From positions 1 through 64,000 of the forward strand of contig CAIOYC010000031.1 in assembly GCA_903862425.1 (NCBI GenBank): a DNA stretch of 64,000 bases, written 5' to 3'. Source of the DNA: an uncultured Caulobacterales bacterium (GTDB lineage Bacteria > Pseudomonadota > Alphaproteobacteria > Caulobacterales > Caulobacteraceae). Position numbers and translations under genes: made by a program. The notes under the pieces are model-generated. The model was not told where the DNA came from, searched no databases, and was given only the letters and a program-made list of their open reading frames with translations. Below are positions 58,232 through 64,000 of the stretch, in pieces (positions within the stretch are counted from its first letter, which is position 1; each line of letters begins with the position of its first letter).

Positions 58232-58381
58232 CCAGCAAGACGTCGGCCCTGCGCTCGGTTCGCCGAGTTTCCCCAAGAAATCGAACGGTAATTCAACGCC
58301 AGAGCTTTAGCGGCCGTGTGATCGTCCTATGTTGGAGGAACAGCTTGGCTGATCGCTTTGCGCTTGATTTCGGAGATCCAG

Positions 58382-59251
58382 ATGACCGACGCCTATACGC
58401 CGCCCAAAATCTGGACCTGGAACAAGGAGAACGGCGGCCGGTTCGCCAACATCAACCGTCCTATCGCGGGCTCAACCCATGAAAAGGACCTGCCTGTCGG
58501 CCGCCACCCGATGCAACTCTATTCGCTGGCCACGCCCAATGGCGTAAAGGTGACGGTTATGCTGGAGGAACTGCTCGCGCTCGGCCATACGGGCGCCGAG
58601 TACGACGCCTGGCTGATCCGCATCAACGAAGGCGACCAGTTCGGCAGCGGCTTCGTCGCCGCTAATCCCAACTCCAAGATCCCTGCCCTGGTGGACCACA
58701 GTGGCGCAAAGCCGATCCGGGTGTTCGAGTCCGGCGCGATCCTCGTGCATTTGGCGGAGAAGTTCGGCGCTTTTCTCCCCACTGAGCCGGCGGCGCGGGC
58801 CGAATGTCTGTCCTGGCTGTTCTGGCAGATGGGCAGCGCCCCGTATCTCGGCGGCGGATTTGGCCATTTCTACGCCTATGCGCCGATCAAGATCGAATAC
58901 GCCATTGACCGCTTCGCCATGGAGGTAAAGCGCCAGCTCGACGTGCTGGACCGCCGTTTGGCCGAAAGCCCCTATCTCGGCGGCGACGACTACACCATCG
59001 CCGACATGGCGGTCTGGCCGTGGTACGGCGGCATGGCCAAGGGGCTGCTGTATGAGGGCGGGGAGTTCCTGCAGGTGCAAGACTACAAGAACCTGATCCG
59101 CTGGGCCGATACGATCGGCGAGCGTCCCGCAGTGAAGCGCGGCCGGATGGTCAACCGCGTTTTCGGCGATCCGTCCAGCCAGCTGCACGAACGGCACGAC
59201 GCCGGCGATTTTGATACCAAGACAGCGGACAAGGCCGCCCCGACGAGCTGA
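58382..59251 (+). CDS. yghU: Glutathione-dependent disulfide-bond oxidoreductase (YghU-type)
   Basis: A 289-residue GST-like protein of the YghU subfamily. Its N-terminal extension (YTPPKIWTWNKENGGRFANINRPIAGSTHEKDLPVG) precedes the thioredoxin-fold domain (QLYSLATPNGVKVTVMLEELL; the Asn of TPNG binds glutathione). NSKIPALVDH and FESGAILVHLAEKF are GST motifs, and the helical C-terminal domain follows. These enzymes reduce disulfides using two glutathione molecules. ATG 58382 is preceded by CGGAG. Confidence 0.93.
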   Translation: MTDAYTPPKIWTWNKENGGRFANINRPIAGSTHEKDLPVGRHPMQLYSLATPNGVKVTVMLEELLALGHTGAEYDAWLIRINEGDQFGSGFVAANPNSKIPALVDHSGAKPIRVFESGAILVHLAEKFGAFLPTEPAARAECLSWLFWQMGSAPYLGGGFGHFYAYAPIKIEYAIDRFAMEVKRQLDVLDRRLAESPYLGGDDYTIADMAVWPWYGGMAKGLLYEGGEFLQVQDYKNLIRWADTIGERPAVKRGRMVNRVFGDPSSQLHERHDAGDFDTKTADKAAPTS

Positions 59252-59306
59252 CGGTCATCCCGTCCGGCCTGCTGGTGGTGCGTTGGCTTGTCCTTTAAAC
59301 GGATGC

Positions 59307-59969
59307 CTACGGGGCCTGAGCCGCCGCCAGCTCGGCCGTGATCTTGCGCAGGACGCGCTCGAACACCTCAGCCGGTTGCCCGCCGGAAATAAGGTATTTG
59401 TCGTTGATGACGATGGTGGGGACCGAGGATACCCCCGCAGTATGCCAGGCGCTTTCCGCTGCGCGGACGTGTTGGGCATAGCGGTCCGAGGCCAGGATCG
59501 CTCGTGCCTCATCCGCGTCCAGCCCGACGGCAACCGCCTTTGAGATCAGCACTTCCGGGTCGCTGACATTGGACTGCTCGGTGAAGTAGGCGTCAAACAG
59601 AGCCCGCTTCAGCTCGATCTGCTTGCCCTGCTCGCCCGCCCAGTGCAGCAGGCGATGGGCGTCGAAGGTATTATAGATCCGGCTCGCGGCCGAGCTGTTC
59701 ATGGTGAAGCCGAGCGCCGCGGCGCGGTCCCTGATCATGGTGCGTGTGCCGGCGGACTGGGCCGGCGTCGAACCGTACTTTTCCTGGATGTGTTCGCCGA
59801 TATTCTGTCCCTCCGGCGGCATAGCGGGGTTCAGCTCGAAGGGTTGGAAGCGGAACTCGGCCTCCACCCCGTCGATTCGATCCAGCGCGGTTTCAAGTTC
59901 GCGCAGGCCGATGACGCACCAGGGACAGACCACGTCCGAAATGAAGTCGATGGTCAATGGCTTAGCCAT
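59307..59969 (-). CDS. FrnE-like DsbA family oxidoreductase
   Basis: A 220-residue cytoplasmic (no signal peptide) thioredoxin-fold protein of the DsbA/FrnE group. The active site is CPWC at 15-18 (ISDVVCPWCVIGLRELE), with the usual FRFQPFELNPAMPPEG, MNSSAASRIYNTFDAHRLLHWA and the cis-Pro loop SVPTIVINDKYLISGGQP. FrnE-like proteins act on thiols or polyketide intermediates in other organisms. The substrate here is not known. Confidence 0.92.
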   Translation of the reverse strand: MAKPLTIDFISDVVCPWCVIGLRELETALDRIDGVEAEFRFQPFELNPAMPPEGQNIGEHIQEKYGSTPAQSAGTRTMIRDRAAALGFTMNSSAASRIYNTFDAHRLLHWAGEQGKQIELKRALFDAYFTEQSNVSDPEVLISKAVAVGLDADEARAILASDRYAQHVRAAESAWHTAGVSSVPTIVINDKYLISGGQPAEVFERVLRKITAELAAAQAP

Positions 59970-60135
59970 ACCGCGTCTCCCAACGGCTTCGGAGCCTCGC
60001 GCGGTCAGTGCGCCGCCTTGGCCTCGAAGATTACATAGGCACGAATGTCCTTCACGTTAGCAAGCTTTAGGAAACGGGCGAAGTTGTTCGTGCCTTGGCT
60101 GGTCGTATGCTCCCCCCGCCGCCCTGTGGTTCCCC

Positions 60136-60858
60136 CTACACGTGATCTGTTTTGAACGCCTTGTCCCAGAAACGAAAATACAGGCCGTAATTCTGGGTGA
60201 AGTACTTGTGGTGCCGATCGTGGTGCGTGGCGGTGATCAATTGACGGCCGATCGGATGGCTGAGCCAGGCTGAAGGCCAGACCTCCCGGCCGGCATGGTT
60301 CATCACCGCCGTCAGGGTCATAAGCATGAGCAGACCCAGCGCTACGCCCACCTGGATGGGGATGAACAGGGTGAGCAGAGGCAGGAACCAGGCGGTCAGG
60401 GCCGCCTCCGCCGGATCGAAGGAAAAAGACGCGAACGGGCTTGGATCGCGCGAGATGTGGTGGCCCCGGTGGGCCCACGCGAACACGCTCTTGTGGTGTA
60501 GCCCGCGGTGCAGCCAGTAATAGAAGGCGTCGTGCGCCAGTAGGTAGATGATGGCGCTCACCGGAAGCCACCACCACCCGTAGGCGGCCGGATCTACATA
60601 GAGCTTGGTATAGCCGTGCTTCCAGCCCTCGAGGGCCGCGGCGGCCGGGAGGGCGTAGATCGGTGTGGCGATCAGCGAGGCGATCACCTCATGCCTTACG
60701 GTCTCGGGTCGAGGCGGCTGGCGATTCAGCGTGACGGATCGCCTGCGCCGACCAGCCCCGCCCCAGAACAGCCAATAGGCCAGACCTGCGATCATCAGAT
60801 AGCGCAGGCCTATGATGACGCTCAGCGCCAGGGTCGTCAGGATGATGGCGCCGATCAC
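60136..60858 (-). CDS. Fatty acid hydroxylase/sterol desaturase family protein, CrtG-like candidate
   Basis: An about 240-residue membrane di-iron hydroxylase. The histidine boxes are LAHDAFYYWLHRGLHHKSVF, WAHRGHHISRD and ATHHDRHHKYF, between hydrophobic segments. The sequence is like the carotenoid 2,2'-beta-hydroxylase CrtG of Brevundimonas as I remember it, and it is divergent from crtZ, which favours a carotenoid substrate. A sterol or fatty-acid substrate cannot be excluded. I started at the GTG at 60858; a TTG at 60915 would add 19 residues. Confidence 0.75.
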   Translation of the reverse strand: MIGAIILTTLALSVIIGLRYLMIAGLAYWLFWGGAGRRRRSVTLNRQPPRPETVRHEVIASLIATPIYALPAAAALEGWKHGYTKLYVDPAAYGWWWLPVSAIIYLLAHDAFYYWLHRGLHHKSVFAWAHRGHHISRDPSPFASFSFDPAEAALTAWFLPLLTLFIPIQVGVALGLLMLMTLTAVMNHAGREVWPSAWLSHPIGRQLITATHHDRHHKYFTQNYGLYFRFWDKAFKTDHV

Positions 60859-60938
60859 CGCTCCACCCTTGGCGCTTGCCAGCCCCGCGTCAAGATCGGG
60901 ACTGTTCGCCGCCAAGCAAGGCGCGCTAGACTAGGCGC

Positions 60939-61409
60939 ATGGTCACCGGCCTCGCCCAGCTCGCCATTTTCCTGGCCGCCTTTGTCGGCATGGAGGGGTT
61001 CGCCTGGATCATGCATCGCTACGTGATGCACGGCGCGCTGTGGTGCTGGCACAAGAGCCATCATGTGAAGCACGGCAAGATGTTCGAGCTGAACGACCTG
61101 TTCGCGGTCGTTTTCGCGACCCCTGCGATTGTCTGCATCTGGCTCGGTGTGCACGTCTCCATCTGGTTCCTGCCGCTCGGACTGGGAATCACCGCCTATG
61201 GCGCGGTCTATTTCTTCTTCCACGATGGGCTGGTGCATCGGCGCTTCCCCGTGCCGATCGACGGGCGAAAAGGGTTCTGGCGTTCGAGGATGCAGGCGCA
61301 CCGGATCCACCACGCCATCTCCACAAAGGATGGCTGCGTCTCGTTCGGATTCCTCTGGGCGCTGCCGGTACGGGAACTCAAGGCAAAGCTGTCCTTGATC
61401 AAACAATAG
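60939..61409 (+). CDS. crtZ: Beta-carotene hydroxylase CrtZ
   Basis: A 156-residue membrane protein that hydroxylates beta-ionone rings to make zeaxanthin. The His motifs are WIMHRYVMHGALW, CWHKSHHVKHGK, FFFHDGLVHRRFP and AHRIHHAIS, the CrtZ signature set. Four hydrophobic stretches fit the expected membrane topology. It is near crtE and the CrtG-like gene, so the organism probably makes hydroxylated carotenoids. The other crt genes (B, I, Y, W) are outside the window. Confidence 0.95.
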   Translation: MVTGLAQLAIFLAAFVGMEGFAWIMHRYVMHGALWCWHKSHHVKHGKMFELNDLFAVVFATPAIVCIWLGVHVSIWFLPLGLGITAYGAVYFFFHDGLVHRRFPVPIDGRKGFWRSRMQAHRIHHAISTKDGCVSFGFLWALPVRELKAKLSLIKQ

Positions 61410-61567
61410 GCCCCGGCTCAACCTTATTGATCAGATCGGGGTTGCGCCAAACCGCAGGATGAGCGCCAATGCCCTGTGAAGGGCTGTCGACATAGTCATG
61501 CTTCGCCGCGTGGGGGGTGGCTTTCCCACACCGGCCCGGAGCGTATTCGTGTTGAAGGGGGCAGATT

Positions 61568-62464
61568 TTGAGCAGCTTGGCGCTCACCGCCGCTAGATCT
61601 GCTCCTGGGCAAGAGACCCTGCCTGTCTCGAGCCAACGTGACTTCATTGATCTTCGCCTCGGAGAACTCCTGCCGCGTCCTGGCTCGGAGATGCTGGCTG
61701 ACGCCGTGCGCAACGCCCTCGGCGGACGGGGCAAACGGGCGCGGCCTCTCCTCGCCATGCTCTCGGCGGAGCATTTCGGTGGACAGCCCCTCGCGGCGCT
61801 CGATTTCGGCTGTGCGCTGGAAATGGTGCATACCGCCTCGCTGATCCTCGACGATCTGCCCTGCATGGACGACGCGGCCATGAGGCGCGGGCAACCCACC
61901 CTCCACCGGCGCTTCGGCGAGGACGCCGCGGTGCTGAGCGCCGTGGCTCTGCTCAATCAGGCCTATGGTGTGATCGCCGAGGACGATGGGCTGGACGCTC
62001 AAACACGACTGATGCTGACCGGCATCGTCAGCCGTGCGGTGGGTTTTGGCGGGCTGGTAGCGGGCCAGATCCGCGACCTGCGCGACCCACCCGCCCTGCG
62101 CGACGAGGCTTCGCTTACCTCCTTGAATCATCAGAAGACCGGCGTACTGTTCGTAGCCGCGCTTGAGGGCGGGGCGGTGATCGCCGGGGGCGATGCGGCC
62201 GCGCGCGCCTCCGCCCGCCTGTTCGCCGATCGCCTCGGCTTCGCCTTTCAGCTTTGGGACGACCTGCAGGACTCCACCTCTACGCTCGAGATCATGGGCA
62301 AGGACGCCCTGCAGGACGAGGGCCGCGTCACCTTCGTCACCCTATGGGGGTTGGAGCGCACCCGAGCGACCATCTCCGCGGTAATCGAGGAGGCGTTGGC
62401 GGCCCTGGGCGACCGGGACTGCCCCCTAGCGGCCTACGCTCTCAGCCTTATGCCCCACGCCTGA
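61568..62464 (+). CDS. crtE: Polyprenyl diphosphate synthase, probably GGPP synthase CrtE
   Basis: A 298-residue trans-isoprenyl diphosphate synthase that would supply geranylgeranyl diphosphate for carotenoids. The first aspartate-rich motif is LILDDLPCMDDAAMRRG (D95, D96, D101, D102) and the second is FQLWDDLQDSTS, with GGRGKRARPLLAM for diphosphate binding. The two extra residues in the first motif fit the bacterial short-chain FPP/GGPP type. The TTG start at 61568 has GGGGG 7 bp upstream. FPP synthase is the main alternative; the neighbourhood favours CrtE. Confidence 0.88.
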   Translation: MSSLALTAARSAPGQETLPVSSQRDFIDLRLGELLPRPGSEMLADAVRNALGGRGKRARPLLAMLSAEHFGGQPLAALDFGCALEMVHTASLILDDLPCMDDAAMRRGQPTLHRRFGEDAAVLSAVALLNQAYGVIAEDDGLDAQTRLMLTGIVSRAVGFGGLVAGQIRDLRDPPALRDEASLTSLNHQKTGVLFVAALEGGAVIAGGDAAARASARLFADRLGFAFQLWDDLQDSTSTLEIMGKDALQDEGRVTFVTLWGLERTRATISAVIEEALAALGDRDCPLAAYALSLMPHA

Positions 62465-62465
62465 C

Positions 62466-63404
62466 GTGGCGAGCGAACCGGCGGTTGTCCTTCGCGTGAG
62501 CCACGCCAGCCGCCGGTATGGCGAGCGCGCCGCCCTCGACGACGTGACCGTGCAGATCGCGGCGGGTGAAGTCTATGCCCTGATCGGACGCAACGGGGCG
62601 GGCAAGTCCACGCTCGCCAAGGCCGCCATCGGCGCCCTGGCGCTCGATCACGGCGATGTAAGCGTGCTGGACGGCGATCCGGCGCGCCAACCGCGTACCC
62701 GCCGCCACATCGGCATCGCGCCCCAGGAGATCGCCCTCTATCCGCATATGTCCGTGGCGGAGAACCTCGACGCGTTCGCCACCCTGGCCGGGCTCGGCGC
62801 CGGCAAGGCAGAGGCGGTGCGCACGGCGATGGAGGAGACTGCTTGCGTCGAGCGAGCGGAAGAGCGCGTGGGGCGGCTTTCCGGTGGCTGGCGGCGGCGC
62901 GCAAACCTCGCAGCCGCCATCGTCCATCGGCCGCGCCTACTGGTGCTGGACGAGCCGACCGAGGGGTTGGACGCGGAAACGCGCGGCGTGCTGCGGCGAC
63001 TGGTTGGCCGTCTACGCGAGTGCGAGACCGCCATCCTCCTGATCAGCCACGACGCCGAGGATGTGGCCGCCCTCGCGGATCGGGTAGGCATTCTACATGC
63101 TGGCCGCCTCGTGGCCGAAGGTACGCCCGACGCGCTGATGCACCGTGCCTTTGCCGCGCGCCAGGAACTGATTGTGCGGCTTGGCAGACCGAGCCCGCCG
63201 GCGGAGCGGATCTTGCGTGCGCAGGGCCTGTCGCCGTCCGACGACGCGGCCGAATGGAGCGGTATCGTCGAAGACGCGACCTCACGTTCGCTGGCCATTG
63301 ACCAGGCTCTACGCGCCGCCGGGGTTCTGGTGCGCGAGCTGACGATCCGACCGCCGGGGATCGACGCTCTGATCGGATGGGCCGCGGAGTCAGCGCCGCC
63401 ATGA
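62466..63404 (+). CDS. ABC transporter ATP-binding protein
   Basis: A 312-residue ABC ATPase beginning with GTG, one base after the crtE stop. Walker A is GRNGAGKST (41-49), the signature is LSGGWRRRANLAAA, Walker B LLVLDEPTEGLDAETRG and the switch His ISHDAED. The extra C-terminal about 90 residues are typical of drug/exporter-type (ABC-2) ATPases. Its stop overlaps the permease start (ATGA). The substrate is unknown; co-location with crtE may be coincidental. Confidence 0.92.
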   Translation: MASEPAVVLRVSHASRRYGERAALDDVTVQIAAGEVYALIGRNGAGKSTLAKAAIGALALDHGDVSVLDGDPARQPRTRRHIGIAPQEIALYPHMSVAENLDAFATLAGLGAGKAEAVRTAMEETACVERAEERVGRLSGGWRRRANLAAAIVHRPRLLVLDEPTEGLDAETRGVLRRLVGRLRECETAILLISHDAEDVAALADRVGILHAGRLVAEGTPDALMHRAFAARQELIVRLGRPSPPAERILRAQGLSPSDDAAEWSGIVEDATSRSLAIDQALRAAGVLVRELTIRPPGIDALIGWAAESAPP

Positions 63405-64000
63405 TCCTCGTTATGCTAAGGGTCATGGCGCTCGGCCTGTGGCGCGACAAGGCCGGGCTGGTGTTGGCCTTCGTCCTGCCACCTGTGGTGTTCATCGTCT
63501 TCGCCTCGGTTTTCGGCGCCGGCGCAAGCGGCCGCCTCGACGTGCGGGCGGGGGTCGTCGATCAAGCCGCCAGCGCCGACAGTCGTCGCTTGACCACCGC
63601 GCTCGACCGCCAGCTCGGCGGACGCCTCACCATGTATCCGGACCGCGCGGCCCTGCTGGTGGCGGTGGCCGAGGGACGGGTGGACGCCGGTCTTGTGCTA
63701 AAGGGGCCGCTAGCCTCCAGCCTGGCGCCTGCGACGGTACTGATCCATCCCGGCCGCCGCGCGGCGGGCGAGGTGCTCACCGCCCAGGTCACCGCCGTGG
63801 CGGCGCGCACCTTGCCGCAGGTGATGATGGCGCGCCAATTCGCGCCTCTGGCGCCGGTGCTGATGCTTTCCAAAGCGCAACTCGTCCGCCTCGGCGCGAT
63901 GACGCCCACCGCTCCGCCGGCGCACTTTGTTGGGCAGGAGGTGCTGAGCGGCGGCGATCCGGTGGTGGTCTATTATGCCGGCGCTGTGAGCATCCTGTTC
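63401..64000 (+). CDS. ABC-2 type permease, 5' part (runs off the window)
   Basis: The frame is open from ATG 63401 to the window end (200 codons). The N-terminal MILVMLRVMALGLWRDKAGLVLAFVLPPVVFIVFASVFG is a first membrane segment typical of ABC-2 permeases, followed by a large extracytoplasmic region (VRAGVVDQAASADSRRLTTALDRQ). The ATGA overlap with the ATPase gene shows that both belong to one transporter. The C-terminus and remaining helices are outside. Confidence 0.85.
   Translation, partial: MILVMLRVMALGLWRDKAGLVLAFVLPPVVFIVFASVFGAGASGRLDVRAGVVDQAASADSRRLTTALDRQLGGRLTMYPDRAALLVAVAEGRVDAGLVLKGPLASSLAPATVLIHPGRRAAGEVLTAQVTAVAARTLPQVMMARQFAPLAPVLMLSKAQLVRLGAMTPTAPPAHFVGQEVLSGGDPVVVYYAGAVSILF

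Noticed and set aside
60005-60135. A protein-like short segment on the minus strand (ARFLKLANVKDIRAYVIFEAK) between the FrnE-like and CrtG-like genes
   Set aside because: It has no ATG or GTG with a suitable ribosome site and is only about 36 codons long; it may be a gene remnant, but the support is too thin.

Overview
The window is high-GC DNA (about two thirds G+C by eye) from an alphaproteobacterium, almost certainly a Caulobacteraceae member. The main evidence is a CcrM-type GANTC DNA methyltransferase of 358 residues close to smc, mutY and rnhB; an F0 ATP synthase operon with both b and b' subunits; a DUF4167 gene beside prmC; and a nearly complete holdfast polysaccharide (hfs) locus. 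The carotenoid genes crtZ, crtE and a CrtG-like hydroxylase recall Brevundimonas-like members, but the genus cannot be fixed from this sequence alone.

Layout. 1-9.3 kb: 3' end of rpoD, small orphan genes, prfA, an opgH/secreted-RNase pair, a YihY membrane protein, and the run MOSC-prmC-DUF4167. 9.4-17.4 kb: two translationally coupled APC permeases, a small secreted protein, clpB, one AT-richer ParB-like gene that looks acquired and frameshifted near its 3' end, and a YjbQ-family enzyme. 17.5-29.8 kb: the F0 operon (atpI-B-E-F'-F), smc, two CPHC thiol oxidoreductases, a DUF721 gene, mutY, exported msrA and ccrM, followed by a palindromic GANTC-containing repeat cluster. 29.9-48.1 kb: mostly housekeeping and envelope genes (ClC channel, rnhB, tag, ygfZ, heptosyltransferase-like GT9, dihydroorotase, a Met/His-rich outer-membrane candidate, a TPP enzyme, a secreted protein with five four-cysteine repeats, MBL, SDR and GNAT enzymes, gatB, two RcnB-like proteins, a Sel1-like protein).

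48.1-58.2 kb is the holdfast locus. hfsD is divergent from hfsA-hfsB-hfsC. It is followed on the minus strand by hfsE-hfsF-hfsG-hfsH and one further family 2 glycosyltransferase. HfsE would start the lipid-linked sugar; HfsG and the extra transferase would extend it; HfsH would deacetylate it. HfsF would flip it, HfsC polymerise it, and HfsA, HfsB and HfsD export it. 58.4-64 kb holds a YghU-type glutathione enzyme, a FrnE-like DsbA protein, the carotenoid genes, and an ABC-2 exporter whose permease runs off the window.

No tRNA, rRNA, CRISPR array or intact insertion sequence was seen. Most genes look ordinary for the group. The best leads are the frameshifted ParB-like accessory gene with a 15-bp palindrome behind it, the GANTC repeat cluster near ccrM, the secreted guanyl-RNase-like protein coupled to opgH, the five-repeat cysteine protein, and unusual features of the hfs locus (HfsB without the P-loop lysine, and a 115-bp tail overlap).
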